Assembly: GCF_003633755.1 (NCBI RefSeq)
Contig: NZ_RBIL01000003.1
Location: 124,001-188,000, forward strand
Direction of reading: 5' to 3'
Source of the DNA: Solirubrobacter pauli
GTDB lineage: Bacteria; Actinomycetota; Thermoleophilia; Solirubrobacterales; Solirubrobacteraceae
Length of the DNA: 64,000 nt
Made by a program: the position numbers and the translations under genes. The notes below the pieces were generated by a model that made no database searches, was not told the DNA's origin, and saw nothing but the letters and a program-made list of their open reading frames with translations. Numbering within the stretch: position 1 is the stretch's first letter; the number at the start of each line of letters is the position of its first letter. Shown here piece by piece: positions 25,608 through 33,818 of the stretch.

Positions 25608-27888
25608 TCGCCGTCCAGACGCGCTGTGGCGTCGCGGGCATGTCGATGTTGCGCACGCCCAGGTGCGACAGCGCGTCGATCACCGCGTTCCAGACGGCCG
25701 GCGTCGCGCCGATCGCGCCGGCTTCGCCGATGCCCTTCGCCCCGAGCGGGTTGCGGGGCGTCGGCGTCTGCGTGCGCTCGGTCTCGAACGTCGGCAGGTC
25801 GCCGGCGCTCGGGATCGCGTAGCTGGCCAGCGAGCCGGTGACGTTGTTGCCGTCCTCGTCGAAGGCGATCTCCTCGAACAGCGCCTGGGCGACGCCCTGC
25901 GCGATGCCGCCGTGGACCTGGCCCTCGACGAGCAGTGGGTTCGCGATCCGGCCGGCGTCGTCGACGGTGATGTGGCGGACGAGGTCGACCATGCCGGTCT
26001 CCGTGTCCACCTCGACGACCGCGAGGTGCGTGCCGTACGGGTACGTCGCGTCCGGCGTGGCGAAGGTGTTCTCGGCCGACAACCCGTCCTCGAAGCCCTC
26101 GGGCCGGCGCGCCGGGTCCGCGGCGGCGCGGGCGAGCTCGGCCCAGGCGATCGCCGACGCCGGCGAGCCCGCCACCGACAGGCCCTCGCCGTGGACGACC
26201 TGGATGTCCCCCGCGTCGGCCTCGAGCAGGTGCGCGGCGAGCCGCTTGGCCTTGTCGAGCACGTCGTCGGTCGCGTTCTGCACCGCGGTGCCGCCGATCT
26301 GCAGCGACCGCGAGCCCGCCGTGCCCATGCCGGTCTTCACCCGCCCGGTGTCCGACTGCACGATCTTGATGTCCTTCATCGGGATCCCGAGCGTGCCCGC
26401 GACGAGCTGCGCGTACGACGTCTCGTGCCCCTGCCCGTGCGACGAGGTGCCGGAGAGCACCGTCACCGTGCCGTCCTCCTCGACGGTCACCGTGCCGAGC
26501 TCGGAGCCGAAGCCCGTCCACTCGACGTAGGAGCACAGCCCGAGGCCGAGCTGCCGGACGTCGCCGCGCTCACGGCGCGCCGCCTGGTCGGCGCGCAGCG
26601 CCTCGTAGCCCGCGTTGGCCAGGCACTTGTCGAGCGCCGCGTGGTACTCGCCCGAGTCGTAGTTGGCGCCCATCACGGTCTGGTGCGGGAACTCGGTGAT
26701 GAAGTTCTTGCGCCGGACCTCGGCCGGGTCCATCCCGATCTCGGCCGCGAACAGGTCGATCGCGCGCTCCACGAGCGCCGTCGCCTCCGGGCGGCCCGCG
26801 CCGCGGTAGGCGCCGATCGGCGTGGTGTTCGTGACCACGCAGTCGAAGTGGTAGTCGATCTTCGGGATCTCGTAGACGCCGCTCGACATCAGCCCGGTCA
26901 GCATCGGCATCAGCGCCGCGTCGGCCGGATAGGCGCCCGCGTCCGCGATCACGCGGACCTTGAGCCCGGTGACCTGGCCGTCGCGCGTGCCGCCGATCTC
27001 AATGTCCTGCACCTGCGCGCGGCCGTGCTGCATCTCCAGCATCGTCTCCGAGCGCGTCTCGACGTAGCGCACCGCGCGGCCGAGGGTGCGGGCGAGCGCG
27101 ACGACGACGATCTGCTCCGGATAGCAGGCGATGCGCGCGCCGAAGCCGCCGCCGGTCGCGGTCGAGATCACGCGCAGCTGGTCTTCGTCGAGCCCCGTCG
27201 ACTTGCAGATCGTGTCGCGGTAGGCGTGCGGGCCCTGGCTGGGCGTGTAGAGGATGAAGCCGCCCGTGTCCGGGTCGGGCTGGGCGAGCGCGGCGCCCGG
27301 CTCCATCGGCACGGCGGCGATCCGCTGGTTGACGAGCCGCGCGCTGACGCGCACCTCGGCGTCCGCGAGCGCGTCGTCGCCGGTCGGCCCGGCGGCGGCG
27401 AGGTTGCCGTTCGGCGCGTCCGGGAACAGGAGCGGCGCGTCGTCGGCCAGCGCCTTGGTCATGTCGACGACGACGGGCAGGTCCTCGTAGTCGACCCACA
27501 CCGCCTGCGCGGCGTCGACGGCCTGCTCGCGCGTCTCGGCGACGACGACCGCGACCGGCTCGCCGATGAAGCGCACGCGGTCGGACGCGAGCACCGGGCG
27601 GCGCATCTGCTCCGGCGTGTCCACGGGCGGCCCGGCGGTCGGGAAGGGCGCCAGGTTCAGGTCCGCGGCCGTGTAGACGCCGACCACGCCGGGCGCGGCC
27701 GCGGCCTCGCTGACGTCGATGTTCGTGATCGTGCCGTGGGCGATGCCCGAGCGCACGAACACGGCGTACAGGGCGTCGGCATTGCGGAGATCGTCGGTGT
27801 ACGGGCGCGCGCCGCGCAGGAACGGCGGATCCTCGACCCGCTTGACCGATGCTCCGTGCCCCTCACCCGAACCGTTCACTGACGACAT
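25588..27888 (-). CDS. CoxL-like (form II) molybdenum hydroxylase large subunit
   Basis: 766 aa. ATG at 27888 follows GAGGAGAG. It is an aldehyde oxidase/xanthine dehydrogenase-type molybdenum-binding subunit (ATGGGFGARI, MEPGAALAQ, SHGQGHETSYAQ, catalytic GIGEAGAIG). The active-site loop reads AYRGAGR, the form-II signature, not the AYXCSFR of true CO dehydrogenase, so the substrate is probably not CO. No FAD or Fe-S subunit gene is adjacent within the window, so partners must lie elsewhere. Confidence 0.9.
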   Translation of the reverse strand: MSSVNGSGEGHGASVKRVEDPPFLRGARPYTDDLRNADALYAVFVRSGIAHGTITNIDVSEAAAAPGVVGVYTAADLNLAPFPTAGPPVDTPEQMRRPVLASDRVRFIGEPVAVVVAETREQAVDAAQAVWVDYEDLPVVVDMTKALADDAPLLFPDAPNGNLAAAGPTGDDALADAEVRVSARLVNQRIAAVPMEPGAALAQPDPDTGGFILYTPSQGPHAYRDTICKSTGLDEDQLRVISTATGGGFGARIACYPEQIVVVALARTLGRAVRYVETRSETMLEMQHGRAQVQDIEIGGTRDGQVTGLKVRVIADAGAYPADAALMPMLTGLMSSGVYEIPKIDYHFDCVVTNTTPIGAYRGAGRPEATALVERAIDLFAAEIGMDPAEVRRKNFITEFPHQTVMGANYDSGEYHAALDKCLANAGYEALRADQAARRERGDVRQLGLGLCSYVEWTGFGSELGTVTVEEDGTVTVLSGTSSHGQGHETSYAQLVAGTLGIPMKDIKIVQSDTGRVKTGMGTAGSRSLQIGGTAVQNATDDVLDKAKRLAAHLLEADAGDIQVVHGEGLSVAGSPASAIAWAELARAAADPARRPEGFEDGLSAENTFATPDATYPYGTHLAVVEVDTETGMVDLVRHITVDDAGRIANPLLVEGQVHGGIAQGVAQALFEEIAFDEDGNNVTGSLASYAIPSAGDLPTFETERTQTPTPRNPLGAKGIGEAGAIGATPAVWNAVIDALSHLGVRNIDMPATPQRVWTAISEAAA

Positions 27889-27919
27889 TGGCTCTCCTCT
27901 TCCCCGTGGATGGCGAACG

Positions 27920-28438
27920 TTATCCGTGACGGCCGCGCCATGTCTCCGCACGTAGCGCCCAGCGCTCATGATCGCGCCAGCGCCCACCGATCTTCAGGTA
28001 CCGCGGGGACATCCCCTCGAGCTCGAACCCGAGCCGCTTGACGAGCGCGATCGACGGCCCGTTGCCCGGCTGGATGTTCGCCTCCACGCGGTGCAGGTGC
28101 TGGGTGACGAACGCCTCGCGGAGCACGAGCGCGAGCGCCTCGGTCATGTAGCCCTGGCCCGTGTGCGCGGCGTAGCCGCAGTAGCCGAGGTAGGCGCTGT
28201 GGAAGTTGCCGCGCACGATCTCGGACAGGTTCAACCAGCCGAGGAGCGCGCGATCGCTGCGCCGGCGCGCGAAGTAGCCGACCTTGCGCGGGCCGAGGGC
28301 GCGGACGTAGCTGCGGTAGTCGTCGGGCGTCAGCGGGTTGTACGCCCACGGCCGGTGGAACGCGCGGCTGAGGTGGTTGGCGGTGAGGAACTCGTCCTCG
28401 TCGTCGAGCGTCGGAGTCGTGAGCACCACGCGGTCCAT
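27920..28438 (-). CDS. GNAT N-acetyltransferase (RimJ/RimL-like)
   Basis: 172 aa from the ATG at 28438. It has the RimJ-type layout: LTTPTLDDEDEFLTANHLS N-terminus, the acetyl-CoA loop in the HTGQGYMTEAL segment, RVEANIQPGNGPSIALVKRLGF and the closing EGMSPRYLKIGGRWRDHERWAL. It would acetylate an N-terminal or small-molecule amine; the substrate is unknown. Located 31 bp after the start of the CoxL gene and divergent from the hydrolase at 28458. Confidence 0.88.
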   Translation of the reverse strand: MDRVVLTTPTLDDEDEFLTANHLSRAFHRPWAYNPLTPDDYRSYVRALGPRKVGYFARRRSDRALLGWLNLSEIVRGNFHSAYLGYCGYAAHTGQGYMTEALALVLREAFVTQHLHRVEANIQPGNGPSIALVKRLGFELEGMSPRYLKIGGRWRDHERWALRAETWRGRHG

Positions 28439-28457
28439 CGCGGGATAGTCTCGCGCG

Positions 28458-29492
28458 ATGCGCTCATTCCGTGTCGCAACGGACCGCCTCGAGATGCAGG
28501 TCCACGAGTCCGGGCCCGAGGACGGCGTCCCGGTCGTCCTCCTCCACGGCAACCTCTCGACCGGCCGCTTCTACGAGCACCTGTTCGCGGACGCGCCGGA
28601 GCGCTACCGGCTGATCGCGCCCGACATGCGCGGGTTCGGGGACACCGAGCGGGCGCCGCTGGACGCCACGCGCGGCCTGCGCGACTGGTCCGACGACACG
28701 CACGCGCTGCTGCGCGCGCTGGGCATCACGGCCGCGCCGCACCTCGCCGGCTGGAGCACCGGCGGCGCGGCGATCGCGCACTACGCGCTCGAGCACGGTC
28801 CGGTCGCGTCGCTGACGTTCATCGACCCGGTGAGCCCCTACGGGTTCGGCGGCGTCGGGCTCGACGGGACGCCGCACTTCGACGACTTCGCCGGCTCGGG
28901 CGGCGGCACCGGCAACCCGGAGTTCACCGCGCGGGTGGCCGCCGGCGACCGGTCGGCTGAGGGCGACACGGCCCCGCGCAACGTGATGAACACGTCGTAC
29001 TGGCGCGTCGGGCACCGCGAGCCGCCGGAGCGCGAGGAGCTGCTGCTCGGCGAGATCCTCAAGTCGCTGACCGGGGACGACGGCTACCCCGGGGACTCGG
29101 GCACGTCCGAGCACTGGCCGGGCGTCGCACCGGGCACGCGCGGCATCCTCAACGCCCTCTCCCCCAAGTACTGCCGCTGGGCGGACATCGTCGACCTCGA
29201 CCCCAAGCCGCCGATCCTGTGGACGCACGGCGCGCAGGACCGCGTCATCGCCGACGGCTCGCCGTGGGAGATGGGCACGCTCGGCTCGGCGGGCGCGATC
29301 CCCGGCTGGCCCGGCGACGAGCACTTCCCGCCGCAGCCGATGGTCGCCCAGATCCGTGCCGTGCTCGACGACTACGCGGCGCTCGGCGGGACCGTGGAGG
29401 CGACCATCTACGAGGAGTCCGGCCACTTCCCGCCGATCGACGCCTACGAACGCTGGAGCACGCAGTTCTGGACCTTCTTGGAGGCGGCATGA
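28458..29492 (+). CDS. Alpha/beta hydrolase
   Basis: 344 aa. The fold is shown by VVLLHGNLSTGRFYE (oxyanion region), APDMRGFGDTE, the nucleophile elbow GWSTGG, and a late ESGHFPP supplying the histidine. The cap region is large and Gly/Pro-rich. The gene is first of a three-gene run (hydrolase, S33 peptidase, HPD protein) joined by overlaps. TAGTCT ends 6 nt before the ATG, suggesting a leaderless start. Substrate unknown. Confidence 0.85.
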   Translation: MRSFRVATDRLEMQVHESGPEDGVPVVLLHGNLSTGRFYEHLFADAPERYRLIAPDMRGFGDTERAPLDATRGLRDWSDDTHALLRALGITAAPHLAGWSTGGAAIAHYALEHGPVASLTFIDPVSPYGFGGVGLDGTPHFDDFAGSGGGTGNPEFTARVAAGDRSAEGDTAPRNVMNTSYWRVGHREPPEREELLLGEILKSLTGDDGYPGDSGTSEHWPGVAPGTRGILNALSPKYCRWADIVDLDPKPPILWTHGAQDRVIADGSPWEMGTLGSAGAIPGWPGDEHFPPQPMVAQIRAVLDDYAALGGTVEATIYEESGHFPPIDAYERWSTQFWTFLEAA

Positions 29493-30625
29493 TCCCCGGG
29501 TTGTTCGTCGCCGAGCACGAGCTCGAGGTCCCACTCGACCACGCCCGGCCCGACGGCGAGACGATCACCGTCTTCGCACGCGAGGTCGCCGACCCTGACG
29601 GGCGCGACCGGCCGTGGCTGGTCTATCTGCAGGGCGGCCCCGGGTTCGAGTCCCCGCGGCCGACCGGCAGCCCGCGCGGCCCGGGCTGGCTGGACCGGGC
29701 GCTCGAGGAGTTCCGCGTGCTGCTGCTCGACCAGCGCGGCACGGGACGGTCCACGCCGGTGAGCGGCCTCGAGTCGGCGGAGTACCTGACGCACTTCCGC
29801 GCCGACAGCATCGTCCGCGACTGCGAGCACCTGCGCACCGCGCTCGGCTCGGAGCCGTGGACCGTGCTCGGCCAGAGCTTCGGCGGAATCACCGCGCTCA
29901 CGTACCTCTCGTTCGCGCCCCAGGGCCTGCGCGAGGCGATCATCACGGGTGGCGTGCCCGGCATCGGCGTCCACGTCGACGAGATCTTCGGCGCCACCTG
30001 GCAGCGGATCATGGAGCGCAGCCGCCGCTACTACGAGCGCTATCCCGAGGACCGCGCGCGGATGCGCGCGCTCCTGGAGACGGAGGGTGAGCGCATCCGC
30101 AGCGTCGGCAACTGGCTCGGCATGAGCGACGGCTTCGAGCGCGTGCACCACCTGCTGGAGCTGCCGGCGGGCTCCCCCGCCTTCCGCGCCGACGCGCGGG
30201 ACATCCTCGGGATCGAGCGCAACCCGATCTACGGGCTGCTGCACGAGGCCTGCTGGGCCGACGGCTTCGCCACCCACTGGTCGGCGCAGCGCACCCGGCC
30301 GGAGATGCCGCCCGAGTACTTCACGTCCGAGCACATCCTGCCGTGGATGTTCGAGGGCTCGCTCGCGCAGACGGCCGAGACGCTCGCCCACCACGAGTGG
30401 CCGCGGCTGTTCGACGAGGACGTGCTGAGCGCCAACGAGGTGCCGGTCGCCGCGGCGGTCTACACCGAGGACCTGTACGTCGACTTCCGGTTCTCCGAGC
30501 AGACCGTCCGCCGCTTCCCGAACTTCACCCCCTGGATCACCAACGAGTACGAGCACAACGGGCTGCGCGTCGACGGCGGGCGGATCCTCGGCCGGCTGCT
30601 CGACCTCGCCCGTGGCCGCGCCTGA
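29489..30625 (+). CDS. Proline iminopeptidase-like alpha/beta hydrolase (peptidase S33)
   Basis: 378 aa from an ATG overlapping the previous stop (ATGA) with GGAGG upstream. The S33 features are YLQGGPGFESPRP (oxyanion HGGP-type loop), LLLDQRGTGRSTP, nucleophile GQSFGG and the C-terminal EYEHNGLRVDGG segment. Such enzymes remove N-terminal proline or other residues from peptides in the cytoplasm. Confidence 0.88.
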   Translation: MIPGLFVAEHELEVPLDHARPDGETITVFAREVADPDGRDRPWLVYLQGGPGFESPRPTGSPRGPGWLDRALEEFRVLLLDQRGTGRSTPVSGLESAEYLTHFRADSIVRDCEHLRTALGSEPWTVLGQSFGGITALTYLSFAPQGLREAIITGGVPGIGVHVDEIFGATWQRIMERSRRYYERYPEDRARMRALLETEGERIRSVGNWLGMSDGFERVHHLLELPAGSPAFRADARDILGIERNPIYGLLHEACWADGFATHWSAQRTRPEMPPEYFTSEHILPWMFEGSLAQTAETLAHHEWPRLFDEDVLSANEVPVAAAVYTEDLYVDFRFSEQTVRRFPNFTPWITNEYEHNGLRVDGGRILGRLLDLARGRA

Positions 30626-31292
30626 CCCCCGCGACCGGCTCGCGGAGCTCGAGGTCGAGCACGCGACGCTGCTGAGCGAGCTGGAGGCGTTCCACGCCGA
30701 GTACCTGCGCCGCGTCGGCGTGATCGACGTGCAGGTACAGGAGCTGCAGGCGCGGCTGGCACGGGCGAAGCCTCGCCCAGAGGGCTCGCTTCGCTCGGAC
30801 CCCTCGCCCAGGGGGCTCCGGGTCCCGCGGGCAGAAGGGACGAGGACCGCCCCGATGGCGGCCGTGCCCGCGCCGGCCGCATCGCCGCCGAGCGAGGACC
30901 TCAAGACGCTGTTCCGCGACGCCGCGAAGCGCATGCACCCCGACCTGCAGCCCGACGCCGCCGGCCGCGGGCACGCGGAGGCGTTCATGAAGCAGCTCAA
31001 CCAGGCCTACGCGGCCGGCGATGCGGACGCGATCGGCAACCTCGTGCGCCAGTGGGAGACGTCGCCGTACGCGCTGACGAGTCCGGCGGGCGCCGCCGCG
31101 CCCGCGCTCGCGGCGGCCGTCGAGCACGCCGAGCACCGGCTGGCGCAAACGCGCGCCTCGCAGCTCGCCCAGCTGATGGAGCAGACCTTCCTGGCCTCGA
31201 TGCAGGGCCGTGACCTGCTGCAGGAGCTGCGCTGGAACGCGGAGGAAGAACTCGCGAACGCGCGTCTGCGCGCGGCCGCCCTCGACAGCTGA
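30612..31292 (+). CDS. Coiled-coil protein with a J-domain-like HPD segment
   Basis: 226 aa from a GTG at 30612, overlapping the previous gene by 14 nt. Residues 5-52 are a predicted coiled coil. Residues about 54-78 are a low-complexity insert encoded by the repeated element at 30772-30819. Residues about 96-135 (DLKTLFRDAAKRMHPD...FMKQLNQAYAAGD) resemble the helix II-HPD-helix III core of a J domain with HPD at 109-111. The C-terminal half is helical. It might be a DnaK co-chaperone of unusual architecture, but this is an inference from the short motif. Confidence 0.65.
   Translation: MAAPDPRDRLAELEVEHATLLSELEAFHAEYLRRVGVIDVQVQELQARLARAKPRPEGSLRSDPSPRGLRVPRAEGTRTAPMAAVPAPAASPPSEDLKTLFRDAAKRMHPDLQPDAAGRGHAEAFMKQLNQAYAAGDADAIGNLVRQWETSPYALTSPAGAAAPALAAAVEHAEHRLAQTRASQLAQLMEQTFLASMQGRDLLQELRWNAEEELANARLRAAALDS
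30772..30819. repeat. Two tandem copies of a short dispersed element inside a gene
   Basis: CTCGCCCAGAGGGCTCG at 30772-30788 and the variant CTCGCCCAGGGGGCTCC at 30803-30819, separated by 14 nt. The first matches the intergenic copy at 12566-12582 apart from one base. It encodes residues absent from the recognisable parts of the protein. Confidence 0.45.
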
Positions 31293-31301
31293 AACGCGCC
31301 C

Positions 31302-31368
31302 GCGAGTGCGAGCCGTAAGGCGAGTACTCGGCAGCGACCGAGCCCGCAGGGCGAGTTCGCCGCACTCG
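31302..31368. repeat. Nested inverted-repeat element or terminator
   Basis: Outer arms CGAGTGCG (31303-31310) and CGCACTCG (31361-31368) enclose two smaller hairpins, GAGCC-GTAA-GGC and GAGCCC-GCA-GGGC. It lies just after a stop codon and may terminate the three-gene run or be a REP-like element. Confidence 0.5.
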
Positions 31369-31416
31369 ACACGTAGACGATCAAGCGTCCTCTCATGCGG
31401 CCGACTACCCGGGTCG

Positions 31417-33744
31417 GTGCCGAGCACGCGACGGATCGCCAGGAGGACCAACACGGCCCGGACCGGGACGGCTTGGCTGCTGCTTGCCGTGTTCGTCCTG
31501 ATCGCGGGCACGACGGCGTGGCTGTGGCGGGGGCAGGTCAAGCGCCAGAACGACCAGGCCTTCAGCGCCCAGGCCGCGTCGATCGGCGCGTCGGTGACCA
31601 CGGCCGTGCGCCGGATGGACGACCTCACGCTCGCCGCGCGCACGCTGCTCGGCTCGCGCCCGGAGATGACCGACGCCGAGTTCAAGCGCTGGTACCGCTC
31701 GATGGGCGTCGACCAGCGGTTCGCGGGCGTGGCGGGCTTCAGCTACGTCGAGCTGGTGCGCGAGCGGCGCGCCGACATCTACCCCGAAGGCGACCGCCCC
31801 TACTACTGCCTGCCGAAGCTCAGCGTCGCCGGTCCCGGCATGGCGGAGACCATGACCGAGCTTACGGTGCCCGGGCTGGACCTCTGCCAGCTCACCAAGC
31901 TCCTCGGCGAGACGCGCGACTCGGGCGAGTTCAGCGCGTTCGTCGTCAAGTCCAGCCACGGACACGAGATGTTCGAGGTGATCGCCCCGGTCTACGAGGG
32001 CGGCGGCGTCCCGTACGGGCCCGAGTCGCGCCGCGCGCACGCGACCGGCTGGATCATCGGCCTGTTCGACGCCGAGCCGATCCTGGAGTCCGCGATCGCG
32101 CGGGTCGACGGCGTCGCCGTGAGCCTCGAGCGCGAGCAGGCGGCGGTGCCCGAGTACCGGATCCCGACCGGCGCCGGCGCGGCCTTCCGCACGCTCTCGG
32201 AGACGATGCACAGCAGCTCGGTCGCCCAGGTCGGCAAGGCGGCGACGGCCGGCGACCCGATCACGCGCCGCGAGTCCGTCGAGGCCGACGGCCGTTGGAC
32301 GGTCACGATCGCCGGCGCCGAGCCGGACGGGATCGGTGACCCGGAGACGCAGGGTGCGGTCGTGCTGGTCGTCGGGCTCGCGCTCGGCCTGCTCACGTTC
32401 CTGCTCGTCCAGGTGCTCGTCCGCGGCCGCGCCCACGCGCTCCGGATGGTCGAGGAGAAGACGGGTCAGCTGCGCCACCAGGCGCTGCACGACGCGCTCA
32501 CCGGCCTGCCCAACCGCGCGCTGATCATGGACCGCACGGAGCAGATGCTCCGGCACGCCCGCCGGTCCGGCGTCGACGTGTCCGCGATGTTCATCGACCT
32601 CGACGGCTTCAAGGGCGTCAACGACACGTTCGGGCACCCGGTCGGCGACGAGCTGCTGTGCGTGGTGGCCACGCGGATCAAGAACGTGCTGCGCGAGACG
32701 GACACGATCGGCCGGCTCGGCGGCGACGAGTTCGTCGTGCTGGTCGAGGGCGGCGCGGAGAAGATCGCCGAGCGGATCGTCGACGTGCTGCGCGAGCCGT
32801 TCGCGATCGGCACCGGCAGCCCCGTCACCATCACCGCCAGCGTCGGGATCGCCACGGGCGACCGCGAGGCCGCCAAGGACCTCCTGCGCGACGCCGACAT
32901 CGCGCTCTACGAGGCCAAGGGCGCCGGGCGCAACCGCTACGCCGAGTTCCGCCACGAGATGCACATCGCCGCGCACGAGCGGCTCGAGCTGGAGTCCGAC
33001 CTGCGCGGCGCGGCCCGCCGCGGCGAGCTGTTCCTCGTCTACCAGCCGATCCTGGAGCTGGCGAACGGTGAGGTCAAGGCCGCGGAGGCGCTCCTGCGCT
33101 GGCAGCACCCGACGCGCGGGCTGATCCCGCCGACCGAGTTCATCGCGCTGGCCGAGGAGTCGGGCGTGATCGTCGAAGTCGGCGCATGGGTGCTGGACAC
33201 CGCGTGCGAGCAGGCCGCGCAGTGGGCGCAGGCCGGCATGCCGACGCGCGTGTCGGTCAACGTGTCCGCCCGCCAGCTCGACGATCCCACGCTCGTGAAC
33301 ACGGTCCACCAGGCGCTCGTGCGCTCCGGGCTCGACCCCGACCTGCTGACGCTGGAGATCACCGAGACCGCGCTGATGCGCGACGCCGAGTCCGCCGCGC
33401 AGGTCCTGCACGAGCTGCGCCGCTTCGGCCTGCGGATCGCGATCGACGACTTCGGCACCGGCTACTCGTCGCTCGCCTACCTGCAGCAGTTCCCGGTCAC
33501 CGCGCTCAAGATCGACCGGACGTTCATCGCCGCGAGCGAGCAGAACGACCCGCTGATCTCAACACTCGTCGCGCTCGGCCGCAGCCTCGGCCTGGTGACG
33601 ATCGCCGAGGGCGTCGAGGAGGAACGCCAGCTGGAGCGCCTGCGCGAGCTCGGCTGCGACCGCGCCCAGGGCTATCTTTTCGCGCCGCCGCTCGAGGCCG
33701 CCGCGCTCGAGCGCTTCCTCGCCGACCACGGCGCGCTCGTGTAA
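31417..33744 (+). CDS. CHASE-GGDEF-EAL membrane cyclic-di-GMP turnover protein
   Basis: 775 aa from a GTG at 31417. A transmembrane helix (AWLLLAVFVLIAGTTAWLW) precedes an extracytoplasmic CHASE-type sensor domain (about 45-290: FKRWYRSMGVDQRF, GFSYVELV, FEVIAPVYEGG), then a second helix (VVLVVGLALGLLTFLLVQVLV), a GGDEF domain with LGGDEFVV, and an EAL domain with AEALLRWQHP, NVSARQLDD and DDFGTGYSSLAYL. Both catalytic sites look intact, so either synthesis or breakdown of c-di-GMP is possible. Confidence 0.93.
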   Translation: MPSTRRIARRTNTARTGTAWLLLAVFVLIAGTTAWLWRGQVKRQNDQAFSAQAASIGASVTTAVRRMDDLTLAARTLLGSRPEMTDAEFKRWYRSMGVDQRFAGVAGFSYVELVRERRADIYPEGDRPYYCLPKLSVAGPGMAETMTELTVPGLDLCQLTKLLGETRDSGEFSAFVVKSSHGHEMFEVIAPVYEGGGVPYGPESRRAHATGWIIGLFDAEPILESAIARVDGVAVSLEREQAAVPEYRIPTGAGAAFRTLSETMHSSSVAQVGKAATAGDPITRRESVEADGRWTVTIAGAEPDGIGDPETQGAVVLVVGLALGLLTFLLVQVLVRGRAHALRMVEEKTGQLRHQALHDALTGLPNRALIMDRTEQMLRHARRSGVDVSAMFIDLDGFKGVNDTFGHPVGDELLCVVATRIKNVLRETDTIGRLGGDEFVVLVEGGAEKIAERIVDVLREPFAIGTGSPVTITASVGIATGDREAAKDLLRDADIALYEAKGAGRNRYAEFRHEMHIAAHERLELESDLRGAARRGELFLVYQPILELANGEVKAAEALLRWQHPTRGLIPPTEFIALAEESGVIVEVGAWVLDTACEQAAQWAQAGMPTRVSVNVSARQLDDPTLVNTVHQALVRSGLDPDLLTLEITETALMRDAESAAQVLHELRRFGLRIAIDDFGTGYSSLAYLQQFPVTALKIDRTFIAASEQNDPLISTLVALGRSLGLVTIAEGVEEERQLERLRELGCDRAQGYLFAPPLEAAALERFLADHGALV

Positions 33745-33781
33745 GTACGGGCAACCGCACCGAAGACGGCGGTCGAGCGCA

Positions 33782-33811
33782 TTGACCGGACGCTCACCGC
33801 CGCCGTAGATT
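33782..33811 (+). promoter_or_regulatory. Sigma70-type promoter for the 1044-aa protein gene
   Basis: TTGACC (33782-33787), an 18-nt spacer and TAGATT (33806-33811). The GTG start follows 7 nt after the -10 hexamer, so the transcript would be leaderless or nearly so. Confidence 0.6.
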
Positions 33812-33818
33812 CGGCAGC

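Noticed and set aside
31405-33411. 668-codon minus-strand open frame across the CHASE-GGDEF-EAL gene
   Set aside because: Shadow frame with no domain, overlapping a complete well-supported gene.
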